A stretch of 64,000 nucleotides of DNA from Flavipsychrobacter sp. (lineage in GTDB: Bacteria; Bacteroidota; Bacteroidia; Chitinophagales; Chitinophagaceae), in NCBI GenBank assembly GCA_041392855.1, contig JAWKLD010000001.1, forward strand, positions 2,590,001 to 2,654,000. The letters run 5' to 3'. Under the pieces are notes generated by a model. That model did not search any database. It saw only the letters and a list, made by a program, of their open reading frames with translations, and was not told where the DNA came from. Position 1 is the first letter of the stretch, and each line of letters starts with the position of its first letter. This document shows, piece after piece, positions 26,969 to 35,498 of this stretch. Both the position numbers and the translations under genes were made by a program.

Positions 26969-27993
26969 TATACCAGAACGAAATTTCCTGATTTTATTTT
27001 GGTCCAGTTAGACCCGTTATCTTCACTTCTGTATAAGCCTGTATTACAAGCAGCATATACATATTCTTTTAGGCGATCATTTTTGAAATAGTCGGATTTT
27101 GAAACTATTGAACGAGCAGCAGTATTGGCATCCAAACCAATATTTGCAGGAACAAAAGTATCAGAACCTAAAGGCAATCTATATACACCTTGGCCTTCAA
27201 GACCTATTAATAATACTTTGTTGAAAGGAGAATGAGCAGTACGTACAGGAACACCTGTTGGTAACCCTGCATAAGCTAGCCAACTATCACCATTGTTAGT
27301 GCTATAGTATACACCTTCAGCACCTGTAGCGTCAGCAGCTACAATGGTATTGCCATAGTTAGTTATGAACATTTGACCATTACCAGCTGGAGGTAATCCG
27401 CCACTAGCCTTCTTAGTCCACGCCGCGCCAACATTTGGTTTGGTGAATATACTTCTTGAAGCGTCATCAAAGGCTACCAATGTACCATCTTCAAGCTGTG
27501 CAAACGAAGTAATTGAAGCAGCCGAACCTAGTCCATTATCATTATCAGCTATCCAAGCTTCTCCGGTAGAGTCTTGTGAATAAGCAATGCCTTTAGCATC
27601 GGTTGAGGCAATGTATACTCTATTGAAAGACGGTACATCTATGATCAAGCTTTGGTGGAAAGCCATAGGGCTAACTTTGCTGAACGTAGAGCTAAATTGA
27701 GCACCCTCGTTGCTGCTTAAGAAAGCATTGGCGCTACTTTTGATCATCAATATACTATTGAAGTAGGTAGCAAACGCTCTTGGAGGTATACCATCGGCAG
27801 GGAAAATGATCTGCTTGTAATTATTCCCATCGTTAGTGTTGTATATAGTACCTAGTGAATCTACTACATATAGCGTATAAGGTTTTGTAATAACAGCGTT
27901 ATTATCAATACCGTTTGTTTTTTTGCAGCTTTGAAAGGCAAAAGCCGTTAAAGCGAACATCGAAATTTTAAGCACATTTGATATCCGGCGCAT
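26965..27993 (-). CDS. Predicted lipoprotein with sialidase/YCF48-like beta-propeller
   Basis: 342 aa from the ATG at 27993. The signal peptide has a lipobox ending at Cys23 (FAFQSC), so the protein is probably lipid-anchored. The rest is a set of propeller-like blades with recurring Trp/Asp turns (YYSTNNGDSWLAYAGLP; YRSEDNGSNWTKIKSG), resembling BNR/YCF48 repeats. No catalytic residues are recognisable, so a binding role is more likely than glycosidase activity. Function unknown. It is downstream of the DUF3127 gene on the same strand, but a strong hairpin at 28073-28112 separates them. Confidence 0.75.
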   Translation of the reverse strand: MRRISNVLKISMFALTAFAFQSCKKTNGIDNNAVITKPYTLYVVDSLGTIYNTNDGNNYKQIIFPADGIPPRAFATYFNSILMIKSSANAFLSSNEGAQFSSTFSKVSPMAFHQSLIIDVPSFNRVYIASTDAKGIAYSQDSTGEAWIADNDNGLGSAASITSFAQLEDGTLVAFDDASRSIFTKPNVGAAWTKKASGGLPPAGNGQMFITNYGNTIVAADATGAEGVYYSTNNGDSWLAYAGLPTGVPVRTAHSPFNKVLLIGLEGQGVYRLPLGSDTFVPANIGLDANTAARSIVSKSDYFKNDRLKEYVYAACNTGLYRSEDNGSNWTKIKSGNFVLVY

Positions 27994-28072
27994 CGAAATA
28001 ATTTTCACCAAGTTTAAACAAAAAAGTTAACAAATCCAAGCCAGTAGCTATATGTAGCCTACTGATTTGAGC

Positions 28073-28112
28073 AATAAAAGCATTCTATAAGACTTTATAG
28101 AATGCTTTTATT
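28073..28112. terminator. Very strong hairpin terminator after the DUF3127 gene
   Basis: Perfect 18-bp stem (28073-28090 with 28095-28112) and a 4-nt GACT loop, with A/T runs inside the outer stem. It lies 22 bp after the DUF3127 stop on the - strand. Confidence 0.85.
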
Positions 28113-28134
28113 AACAATAAGTTATATATAACTC

Positions 28135-28536
28135 CTAGAATGGTAGATCGTCTACATTTTCAGGAGATGGATTATAATTGTCAGGGGCACTATTGGTGTT
28201 AAAAGACGATGCAGCTTGTGGTGCAGGCGCTTGGTTCATATCTTGAGCAGCACTTTCCACACGCCATGCATCAAGGTTAGTTATATAATTTACCTTTCCG
28301 TCACGCTCCCATTTGTTGCCTTTTATGTTGAAACTCACCTTTACTTCATCTCCCTCATTAAATCTGTCTAAAATTTCGCATTTGTTCTGTACCAATTGCA
28401 TTTTAGCAAAATTGGTATATACATTACCATTTACTTCATCTGATAATTCAAGGACAAATTCTCTTTTTTTGAAACGCTCACTTACTTGTTGGGTATCATA
28501 TTTAACAAGTAGTTTTCCTGTAATTTCTAAACTCAT
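28135..28536 (-). CDS. DUF3127 OB-fold-like protein with SSB-type C-terminal tip
   Basis: 133 aa. Residues 1-95 match DUF3127 (LEITGKLLVKYDTQQVSERF, KREFVLELSDEVNG, WERDGKVNYITNLDAWRVE), a small beta-rich domain that looks OB-like. A flexible Pro/Asn/Ala linker (about 96-124) leads to the acidic-hydrophobic tip PENVDDLPF at the C terminus. This layout (OB-like domain, disordered linker, DDxPF tip) is that of bacterial SSB, whose tip recruits RecO, PriA, RecQ and others. I infer a single-strand DNA or repair-complex role; the family has no established function known to me. Confidence 0.85.
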   Translation of the reverse strand: MSLEITGKLLVKYDTQQVSERFKKREFVLELSDEVNGNVYTNFAKMQLVQNKCEILDRFNEGDEVKVSFNIKGNKWERDGKVNYITNLDAWRVESAAQDMNQAPAPQAASSFNTNSAPDNYNPSPENVDDLPF

Positions 28537-28854
28537 TATATCGTATTTTATTAAATGCGGATGAAGAGTAAAGATACCAAATATTACAGTTAGGGCTAAA
28601 AAAAATTAAGGGAACCAACTTAAAGTTTTCCTGCTGGCCAATATCTATAGAAGTGTAAAAAAAATACTGCTGTATGTAAACAATTTGTATATACAGTATA
28701 ATCTAGCAAAAGTACATATATATTAATGAAATTTGTGTAGAATAAATTCTACCCGCTTTTTACCATAGATTTACTGAAATTCGCATGCTTTTTGTTAGGT
28801 AAATATTGATATACATATTGTATATTATAAGAGGAAAAGAACTAGTTATATATA
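28537..28854. other. 318-bp divergent intergenic region
   Basis: AT-rich spacer between the DUF3127 gene (-) and the NarL-type regulator (+). It contains a perfect inverted repeat at 28737-28752, and near-matches to TAnnTTTG on the - strand upstream of DUF3127 (one mismatch each). No ORF longer than a few codons and no RNA gene could be supported. Confidence 0.6.
28737..28752. repeat. Inverted repeat, candidate operator
   Basis: Perfect dyad GTAGAAT-AA-ATTCTAC, about 100 bp upstream of the response-regulator ATG at 28855. Too short and loop-poor for a terminator; a dimeric regulator site is possible. Confidence 0.4.
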
Positions 28855-29466
28855 ATGGAGAGGGTTTTATTAGCTGACGATCATAGTCTGATTAGGAGAG
28901 GTGTGCAGCTTATCTTAAAAAATAATTTGAATATTGAAGCCGTGGGTGAGGCTTCAAACTGTTGTGAGGTAATGTCTGAGCTTCAAAAAGGAGGCTATAC
29001 GCATATTATATTGGACTTAGTGCTTACAGACTGTATGTCCTTAGAAATTATACCCAACATACAGAAATTGTATCCTGATCTGAACATTATGGTTTTCTCT
29101 ATGCTTTGTAAGGAAATATACGGAGAGGCGCTTAAACAGTATGGGGTATATTATTACTTACAAAAAAACGAGGACGAAGAAGAAACGGTAAGGTGTATTA
29201 GGGAGTTTTTGTTTGACTATGATAGTAATAGATACAAAAAGCGTAGTGGGGAATCAGATAACCCTTTTAGTAGCTTGTCTGCCAGAGAACTGGAAGTATT
29301 GCACTATATGTTGAAGGGGGATGGAACGAAAGAAATATCCAACAGCCTTAATCTGAGAATGAGTACGGTCTCCACTATTAAGGGTAGGATTTTTGAAAAA
29401 ACAGACACAAACAATCTAAAAACTTTAATGCAGCTAAGCTCTTTATTCAATATTAACTTTGTATAA
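28855..29466 (+). CDS. NarL/FixJ-type response regulator
   Basis: 203 aa. The receiver domain has the acidic pair D8-D9 (LADDHS), phospho-acceptor Asp54 (ILDLVL), Ser82 (VFSM) and Lys104 (YYLQKNE). The C-terminal LuxR-type helix-turn-helix covers about 140-200 (SLSARELEVLHYMLKG, TKEISNSLNLRMSTVSTIKG). It binds DNA when phosphorylated, probably by the kinase encoded 21 nt downstream. Targets unknown; autoregulation through the dyad at 28737-28752 is possible. Confidence 0.92.
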   Translation: MERVLLADDHSLIRRGVQLILKNNLNIEAVGEASNCCEVMSELQKGGYTHIILDLVLTDCMSLEIIPNIQKLYPDLNIMVFSMLCKEIYGEALKQYGVYYYLQKNEDEEETVRCIREFLFDYDSNRYKKRSGESDNPFSSLSARELEVLHYMLKGDGTKEISNSLNLRMSTVSTIKGRIFEKTDTNNLKTLMQLSSLFNINFV

Positions 29467-29487
29467 AGTGAAGAACTGCACTGCCTT

Positions 29488-30351
29488 ATGGGAGAAGTCT
29501 TATTGAACAATATCACTATCATTGGAATATTCATTTTAGTAGCCCTCATATATTTCGTCGCCACTTATCGTTTTTTAAAGCAGCAAAGAAATAAAAAGGA
29601 GAAATTACTGACCCTGCATCTCGAGCGGAAGATAAAAGAGATAGAGCGTAAGAATATAGAGCTGGAAAATCTGAATAGTATCAAAACAAGATTGATATCT
29701 ATAATAAGCCATGATATCATCACCCCACTACGTTTCATGCATCTCACAGGTAGAAACCTGATGAAAAAAAATGAAATTAGCCCTCATGAATATTCGGAAA
29801 TATTAATTGACATCATTAATACTTCTGAAGAACTGGAAGCATTGTCTAAGAATATCCTGAACTGGATAAAATTTCAAAATAAGAATAGAACTTTAGTAAA
29901 GGAGGATATAGACCTACACGATATAATTGAAGAAGTTTTCGGCATACTGAAACCATTGGCCAAAGAGAAAAATATTGTATTGACCAATAAAGTGCCTGAA
30001 AAGTTTGTAATAGAGCAATTTTTTGAACCTCTTAAAGTGATCTTATACAACTTGGTAGTGAATGCCATCAACTTTATGGAGAAGGGAAATATTAATATCT
30101 CCAGCAAAGTATTGAGAAATGGTTTGTTGATAGAGGTACAAGATCAAGGGCTGGGCATGAGTCAGGAGCAGATAGATAATTTACTATCAGAAAAGCTTTT
30201 TGTATCTACCGCCAATAGTAAAGGGAAGCAAGGAAATGGTATTGGATATCTGATTATCAAGGACTTACTTAAAGTTACTCATGGTAAGTTCATTATATCA
30301 AGTGCAAAGAATAGGGGAACAAAAATAAAGCTGTTTTTCCCTAACAAATAA
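29488..30351 (+). CDS. Membrane sensor histidine kinase (single N-terminal helix)
   Basis: 287 aa. One membrane helix (about 8-28: IIGIFILVALIYFVATYRFL) is followed by a coiled coil of charged heptads (KLLTLHLERKIKEIERKN), a HisKA domain with phospho-acceptor His in IISHDIITPLRFMH, and a HATPase domain with N-box LYNLVVNAINF, G1 box VQDQGLGMS and G2 box KGKQGNGIGYLI. There is essentially no extracytoplasmic loop, so the signal is likely intramembrane or cytoplasmic. Probable partner of the upstream regulator. A hairpin terminator follows directly. Confidence 0.92.
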   Translation: MGEVLLNNITIIGIFILVALIYFVATYRFLKQQRNKKEKLLTLHLERKIKEIERKNIELENLNSIKTRLISIISHDIITPLRFMHLTGRNLMKKNEISPHEYSEILIDIINTSEELEALSKNILNWIKFQNKNRTLVKEDIDLHDIIEEVFGILKPLAKEKNIVLTNKVPEKFVIEQFFEPLKVILYNLVVNAINFMEKGNINISSKVLRNGLLIEVQDQGLGMSQEQIDNLLSEKLFVSTANSKGKQGNGIGYLIIKDLLKVTHGKFIISSAKNRGTKIKLFFPNK

Positions 30352-30383
30352 AAAAGGAAAAGCTAAACAGCTTTTCCTTTTTT
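30350..30383. terminator. Bidirectional terminator between the kinase gene and tRNA-His
   Basis: 15-bp perfect stem (30350-30364 with 30369-30383), AAAC loop. Outer arms are A6/T6, so it can act in both directions. It ends the kinase transcript and lies 1 nt beyond the 3' end of tRNA-His. Confidence 0.8.
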
Positions 30384-30384
30384 G

Positions 30385-30459
30385 GGAGGCTAATGGGTCT
30401 CGAACCCACGACCTTCGGAACCACAAACCGACGCTCTAACCAACTGAGCTATAGCCTCC
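30385..30459 (-). tRNA. tRNA-His (GTG anticodon)
   Basis: The cloverleaf folds by eye on the - strand: acceptor GAGGCTA/TAGCCTC, D-arm GCTC...GAGC, anticodon loop TTGTGGT with GTG, T-arm GTGGG/CCCAT with TTCGAGA. An extra G at position -1 faces discriminator C73, the identity element of tRNA-His. The top anticodon-stem base pair is a T-T mismatch. The 3' CCA is not encoded and must be added after transcription. Confidence 0.95.
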
Positions 30460-30601
30460 ATCAATTCGGGGAAGCAAAGGTAATCAAAATTGGTAATTTC
30501 TAAGCGTCAATAAAATTATTTTCACAAGGTATTTTTTAGGTTAAATGCCAATAAATAGCTTGAAACACTGTTTTTTAACAAATAATCCATGAATAGGCTG
30601 T

Positions 30602-30609
30602 TATATTTG
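30602..30609 (+). promoter_or_regulatory. -7 promoter box of the beta-barrel gene
   Basis: Exact TAnnTTTG (TATATTTG), 18 nt before the ATG at 30628. It lies within the longer open frame starting at 30589, which argues against that start. Confidence 0.6.
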
Positions 30610-30627
30610 CGCTTCAATACACATTAT

Positions 30628-31323
30628 ATGTTGAAAAAGACCTTCTTACTGGGATTGATATGTTTGTTGCCAGTGATGTTATTTGCCCAAGACGTAGAAA
30701 AGGGCGAGAAAAAGCAGAAGACAATTATTCAAAAACCGTCTAGAGACTTCATCATGCTGCAGTTTACCTACGAGGGGTGGTCTGCACCTGATAGTATAGC
30801 AACTACAGGTTTTGGTAGAGGGTTCAATGGGTACCTGTGCTACGACTTTCCTATTAGTAAATCTAACTTCAGTTTTGCCGCAGGTATAGGTGTGGGTATT
30901 TCAAATATTTACCTTAAAGATCAGGAAATAACACTTTCTGGCGCTGATACTATGGCTAGGTTCATTCCTGAAACCACCAATTACAAAAAGTATAAGCTAA
31001 CTACTACTTATCTGGAGGCTCCATTTGAGTTAAGATTCTTTGGTAATAAATATAACCGTAATAAAGGTTTTAAAGCAGCAGTAGGTTTAAGGGTAGGTAC
31101 ACTTATGGGAGCACATACCAAAGCAAAAGAAGAAGGCACAAAGATCGTTCGTAAAACAGGCACCAAAGTGTTTTTGGAAGGTTGGCGTTTTGCCGGTACA
31201 GCACGTATAGGCTGGGGCAACTTTACTTTGTTTGGTTCTTACAACTTAAACAAGTTGTATCAAGAAAATCTTGGACCTGAGATAACGCCATATTCAATGG
31301 GTATCTGTATTACAGGTTTGTAA
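30628..31323 (+). CDS. Outer-membrane beta-barrel protein
   Basis: 231 aa from the ATG at 30628, which begins the signal peptide MLKKTFLLGLICLLPVMLFA-Q. The mature protein alternates hydrophobic and polar residues in strands typical of a small eight-strand OMP_b-brl barrel (FAAGIGVGISNIYL; GFKAAVGLRVGTLMGAH; RIGWGNFTLFGSYNLNKLY). Related to PorT-like/opacity-type proteins; no specific role can be assigned. It has its own promoter box and intrinsic terminator, so it is monocistronic. Confidence 0.82.
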   Translation: MLKKTFLLGLICLLPVMLFAQDVEKGEKKQKTIIQKPSRDFIMLQFTYEGWSAPDSIATTGFGRGFNGYLCYDFPISKSNFSFAAGIGVGISNIYLKDQEITLSGADTMARFIPETTNYKKYKLTTTYLEAPFELRFFGNKYNRNKGFKAAVGLRVGTLMGAHTKAKEEGTKIVRKTGTKVFLEGWRFAGTARIGWGNFTLFGSYNLNKLYQENLGPEITPYSMGICITGL

Positions 31324-31345
31324 GTAAAAATAGTAGCATTATATG

Positions 31346-31374
31346 GCCCTGCTCAAAAAGAGCGGGGCTTTTTT
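31346..31374 (+). terminator. Intrinsic terminator of the beta-barrel gene
   Basis: 9-bp GC-rich stem (31346-31354 with 31360-31368, one T-G wobble), A5 loop and a T6 tract. The T tract runs almost to the rnz stop on the other strand. Confidence 0.88.
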
Positions 31375-32275
31375 ATACATCATAAGTACTACCCTCTACA
31401 GTAGCCTGTACATTCGAGAAAACTTGCTTGGCTTCTTCTTCAAACAAGGTTAACTCTTTATACTTTGAAGAGTAGTGCCCGAGTAACAACTGCTCTACCC
31501 CAGCCAGTTTTGCTAGCTCTGCAGCTTGTAGCGCTGTACTGTGAAAACGAGCCTTAGCCTTTTCTACACTGTCGTGCAGGTAGGTAGCTTCGTGGTATAT
31601 AGTATTTGCGCCTTTTATGTCTTCAAGAAAAGATTGGGTAAATAGTGTATCTGCACAATAAGCATATCTTTTTGGGCTAGGCCCATCCGTAGTTACCCAT
31701 TCATTTTTTATGATAGTGCCATCCTTCCGTTCATAATCTTCCCCTTCCTTTAGTTTTTTGTAGTAATATCTGGGTATCTCATATTCTCTACATTGGTAGG
31801 GCAATATCTTCCTGCCCTTGTTTTTGCTTTCTATCAAAAAGCCATGGCAGGCTATCCTATGTTCTACAGGAAAACAGGAGACACAATAGCCTTCATCGTC
31901 TAATATTTTAGCGCGCCCCTCTGGTAGTGGATGAAAATGAAATGGGTAAGAATATTCTGTACCGGCAGTATCTTGTACAGCTTGTAGCATAGGCTCTAGT
32001 TCGGCAGGACCATATACATGCAAAGGCATGGTACGACCCAACAAGCTCATACTATTCACTAAGCCCGCCAATCCAAAATAATGATCGCCATGCAAATGAC
32101 TGATGAAAATATGTTTTAGCTTCCTCCATTTCAGGCCAAAACGTTGCATTTGAATTTGTGTTCCTTCACCACAATCTATCATTAAACTATCGCCATGAAT
32201 AGAAACAATTTGAGATGTTGGGTGCCTGCCAAAAGCTGGAAGAGCTGAGTTGTTGCCAAGTATAGTTACTTTCAT
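31373..32275 (-). CDS. rnz: Ribonuclease Z
   Basis: 300 aa, the short (bacterial) RNase Z form. The metallo-beta-lactamase zinc motif HLHGDHYFGLAGL is intact, with downstream zinc ligands in FPVEHRIACHGF, CADT and LLLGHYSSKY. It removes 3' extensions of tRNA precursors; since the tRNA-His in this window lacks an encoded CCA, this activity plus CCA addition would be needed for it. Probably co-transcribed with the STAS gene 57 nt upstream. Confidence 0.95.
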   Translation of the reverse strand: MKVTILGNNSALPAFGRHPTSQIVSIHGDSLMIDCGEGTQIQMQRFGLKWRKLKHIFISHLHGDHYFGLAGLVNSMSLLGRTMPLHVYGPAELEPMLQAVQDTAGTEYSYPFHFHPLPEGRAKILDDEGYCVSCFPVEHRIACHGFLIESKNKGRKILPYQCREYEIPRYYYKKLKEGEDYERKDGTIIKNEWVTTDGPSPKRYAYCADTLFTQSFLEDIKGANTIYHEATYLHDSVEKAKARFHSTALQAAELAKLAGVEQLLLGHYSSKYKELTLFEEEAKQVFSNVQATVEGSTYDV

Positions 32276-32332
32276 TTCCTATGCTTTTTTGTTTTGAAAC
32301 GGTGCTAATAACTAGCGCATAAAATAAGCTAT

Positions 32333-32707
32333 CTATTCTTCGTTGAATAGATCACGTTCTAGTATTTCCATACTAATGATATCTACTGCTTCTATTTCAG
32401 TAGGGGCTATATTTAGTAATTCATCTATTTCTTTGTCTTTTATGCTTTGCAGCACAGCAGGAGTAACATTGGTAAATACTAAAGAGTAGCCATTGGTATA
32501 ACAATATTCGTGTAGGGATAGCAAAGTGCTAAATGACGTATTGTCGGCAGAAATGCAGTTACACATATCAATTAAAAAATTTTGACTGCCGTTTTCCACA
32601 AGGCTGATACATTTTTGGCGAAGAGCCGCTGCCATATTTTCATCTAAATGCTCGCTAAGCGGCGCAATAACACTATATGTCTCTTTGGTATCAATTTTGA
32701 ACTCCAT
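32333..32707 (-). CDS. STAS-domain (anti-sigma-factor-antagonist-like) protein
   Basis: 124 aa from the ATG at 32707. The single STAS domain shows the central strand FLIDMCNCISADNTSFSTLL, where the DNTS segment sits at the usual phosphorylated-Ser position. Such proteins switch partners with serine kinases or act as stand-alone regulators. No kinase or sigma factor is next to it; it is followed by rnz. The longer open frame to 32743 is not needed. Confidence 0.8.
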   Translation of the reverse strand: MEFKIDTKETYSVIAPLSEHLDENMAAALRQKCISLVENGSQNFLIDMCNCISADNTSFSTLLSLHEYCYTNGYSLVFTNVTPAVLQSIKDKEIDELLNIAPTEIEAVDIISMEILERDLFNEE

Positions 32708-32745
32708 ATACAGAAGGTAGTTTAAAAGGTAAATACTTACCAAAA

Positions 32746-32753
32746 CAAAAATA
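32746..32753 (-). promoter_or_regulatory. -7 promoter box of the STAS-rnz unit
   Basis: Exact TAnnTTTG (TATTTTTG on the - strand), 38 nt before the ATG at 32707. Confidence 0.5.
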
Positions 32754-32881
32754 ACATAACTCTAGTACTATTTCTTCGTATATTAGTTAGTAGAGCATTG
32801 CAGAAATAAAATAGCAGGCAATAACGTTATAATGAAACACAATACGCCACTACCTCCAATAGTGTTAACTTTAACTTAAAC

Positions 32882-32887
32882 AAGGAG
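32882..32887 (+). promoter_or_regulatory. Strong Shine-Dalgarno site of clpC
   Basis: AAGGAG, 7 nt before the ATG at 32895. This is the clearest ribosome-binding site in the window; most neighbours have none, as expected in Bacteroidota. It fixes the start and suggests unusually efficient initiation. Confidence 0.7.
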
Positions 32888-32894
32888 ATATACA

Positions 32895-35450
32895 ATGGAT
32901 TCAAATTTCTCACCCAAAGTAAAAGAGATTATTTCTTATAGTCGTGAGGAAGCATTACGATTGGGAAATGATTTTATAGGTACGGAGCATCTACTACTTG
33001 GTTTGATACGTGATGGTGATGGCTTGGCAGTGAAGGTGCTGCAAACAATGCAAGTAGATCTATTCGATCTTAGAAAAGAGTTGGAACTAGCTATAAAGGA
33101 CAAGAGCAACAAACCTCTTGCTAATCTTAATAGTTTGCCACTGACCAAACAAGCAGAAAAGGTTATCAGGATAACTGTACTAGAAGCCAAGGCTTTGAAA
33201 AGCCCTACTGTTGAAACGGAACATTTAATGTTATCCATCTTGAAGAATAAAGAGAACGTAGCTACGCAAATACTGTACAAGCACGATGTAGATTACGAAC
33301 GCTTTAAAACAGAGCTAGGCATCTTGCAAGGAGATGTTCCTAAAGGGGACTATGGTGATCCTGGTTCTGAAGATTTTGATGAAGATGAAGAAAGACGCCA
33401 GTTTCAACAACAGCGCCGCCAAACAGGTAACACGAAATCTAAAACACCTGTATTAGACAATTTTGGTAGAGATATTACCAAGATGGCTGAGTTAGGTAGT
33501 CTTGATCCGATAGTGGGTCGTGAAAAAGAGATCGAGCGTGTTTCTCAAATACTTTCAAGACGTAAAAAGAATAACCCGATACTAATAGGAGAGCCTGGAG
33601 TTGGTAAAACTGCCATTGTAGAAGGCTTGGCACTACGTATTGTACAGCGTAAGGTATCACGTGTGTTGTTCGACAAACGCGTTATCAGTTTAGACCTAGC
33701 CGCATTGGTAGCAGGTACTAAATACCGTGGCCAGTTTGAAGAGCGCATGAAAGCTATTATGAGCGAATTAGAAAAAAATCGCGATGTAATACTATTCATA
33801 GATGAGATACACACTATAGTTGGTGCAGGTGGTGCTTCTGGTTCTTTGGACGCTTCCAATATCTTTAAGCCGGCATTGGCAAGAGGTGATCTGCAATGTA
33901 TAGGTGCTTCTACGCTTGATGAGTACAGAATGCATATTGAAAAAGATGGTGCATTAGATCGTCGTTTCCAAAAAGTATTGGTAGAGCCACCAAGCATTGA
34001 AGAGACGATTACCATACTTAATAACATTAAATCTAAATACGAAGATTTCCATAACGTTAATTACGATGAAGAGTCTGTAATTGCTTGTGTGAAACTAAGT
34101 GATAGATATATGACCGATCGTTTGTTGCCGGATAAAGCGATAGACGTAATGGATGAGGTAGGTGCAAGGGTACACTTGAAAAACATAAATGTTCCTCAGA
34201 ATATCCTTGATCTGGAAAAGCAAATCGAGGATATCAAATCTGAAAAGAACAAGGTTGTAAAAAGCCAACGTTTTGAAGAAGCCGCAGCATTACGAGATAA
34301 AGAAAAAAGACTAGGGGAAGAGCTGGAGCAAGCCAAAGCTGAGTGGGAAGAAGAAGCGAAGCATAAACGTTTCCCTATCAATGAAGAGCATATTGCTGAG
34401 GTGATAAGTATGATGACAGGAATACCTGTTATGAGAATGGTAGAGGCGGAAAGCAAAAAGCTTCGTAGAATGGGCGATGACTTGAAAGGTGCTGTAATAG
34501 GACAAGACGATGCGATACAGAAAGTAGTAAAAGCAATACAGCGTAATCGTGTAGGGTTGAAAGATCCGAAGAAGCCAATAGGTTCATTCATTTTCTTAGG
34601 GCCTACAGGTGTGGGTAAAACAGAGTTGGCAAGAGCATTAGCACGCCATATGTTTGATAGTGATGATGCGCTAATACGTATTGACATGAGTGAGTACATG
34701 GAGAAGTTCTCTTTGAGTAGATTGATAGGAGCGCCTCCGGGATATGTAGGATATGAAGAAGGTGGACAGCTAACGGAAAAAGTAAGACGTAAGCCATACT
34801 CTGTAGTTCTACTTGATGAGATTGAAAAAGCACATCCAGATATTTTCAACATACTATTACAAGTATTAGATGATGGACAGCTAACAGATGGTCTTGGTCG
34901 TAAAGTAGACTTTAAGAATACTATGATTATCATGACATCAAATATTGGTGTCCGTCAATTAAAAGACTTTGGAGCAGGTGTAGGTTTCTCTACTAATGCG
35001 AGAACAGAAAATGCAGAAGAAGAATCGCGCGGCGTAATCGAAAAAGCATTGAAGCGTACTTTCTCTCCTGAGTTCTTAAACCGTATTGACGATGTAGTTA
35101 TCTTCAACTCTCTTGACGAAAAAGATATAGCACTTATCATCGACATCATCATGAAAGATGTGTTGAAGAGAATGAGCACGCTAGGTTTCACGCTAGACTT
35201 AACCGATAAGGCTAAAAGCTTTATAGCAGAGAAAGGTTATGATAAGCAGTTTGGTGCAAGACCATTACACAGAGCCATCCAAAAATACTTGGAAGACCCA
35301 CTAGCTGAGGAAATACTAAACCAAAAGATAGATGAGGGAAGCCAAGTGAAAGCAGATTTTGATGAGAAGGAAGAGAAAATTGTTTTTACAATTAAAAAAT
35401 CTCCTTCTAGTAAAAAGAATGAATCAACTACTCCTAAAGAAGAGGAATAG
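32895..35450 (+). CDS. clpC: ATP-dependent Clp protease ATP-binding subunit ClpC
   Basis: 851 aa. The N-terminal double Clp_N repeat (1-145) is followed by NBD1 with GEPGVGKT, a coiled ClpC-type middle domain with a UvrB/UvrC-like motif (SQRFEEAAALRDKEKRLGEE), and NBD2 with GPTGVGKT and LLDEIEKAHPDIFN. ClpC hexamers unfold substrates and feed them to ClpP (here at 60089). No McsB-like adaptor is nearby. Monocistronic, ending at a 30-nt palindromic terminator. Confidence 0.96.
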   Translation: MDSNFSPKVKEIISYSREEALRLGNDFIGTEHLLLGLIRDGDGLAVKVLQTMQVDLFDLRKELELAIKDKSNKPLANLNSLPLTKQAEKVIRITVLEAKALKSPTVETEHLMLSILKNKENVATQILYKHDVDYERFKTELGILQGDVPKGDYGDPGSEDFDEDEERRQFQQQRRQTGNTKSKTPVLDNFGRDITKMAELGSLDPIVGREKEIERVSQILSRRKKNNPILIGEPGVGKTAIVEGLALRIVQRKVSRVLFDKRVISLDLAALVAGTKYRGQFEERMKAIMSELEKNRDVILFIDEIHTIVGAGGASGSLDASNIFKPALARGDLQCIGASTLDEYRMHIEKDGALDRRFQKVLVEPPSIEETITILNNIKSKYEDFHNVNYDEESVIACVKLSDRYMTDRLLPDKAIDVMDEVGARVHLKNINVPQNILDLEKQIEDIKSEKNKVVKSQRFEEAAALRDKEKRLGEELEQAKAEWEEEAKHKRFPINEEHIAEVISMMTGIPVMRMVEAESKKLRRMGDDLKGAVIGQDDAIQKVVKAIQRNRVGLKDPKKPIGSFIFLGPTGVGKTELARALARHMFDSDDALIRIDMSEYMEKFSLSRLIGAPPGYVGYEEGGQLTEKVRRKPYSVVLLDEIEKAHPDIFNILLQVLDDGQLTDGLGRKVDFKNTMIIMTSNIGVRQLKDFGAGVGFSTNARTENAEEESRGVIEKALKRTFSPEFLNRIDDVVIFNSLDEKDIALIIDIIMKDVLKRMSTLGFTLDLTDKAKSFIAEKGYDKQFGARPLHRAIQKYLEDPLAEEILNQKIDEGSQVKADFDEKEEKIVFTIKKSPSSKKNESTTPKEEE

Positions 35451-35468
35451 TAATAACGACTAAATATT

Positions 35469-35498
35469 AAAGGGCAGATGAATATTCATCTGCCCTTT
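35469..35498. terminator. Bidirectional terminator, clpC / lipocalin
   Basis: Perfect 30-nt palindrome (arms 35469-35483 and 35484-35498) with A3/T3 ends. It lies between the convergent stops and touches the lipocalin stop. Confidence 0.8.

Noticed and set aside
34196..34933. 245-codon open frame antisense to clpC
   Set aside because: It lies wholly within the conserved AAA+ coding region on the other strand, has Ser/Leu-rich composition typical of shadow frames and no promoter box or start signal.
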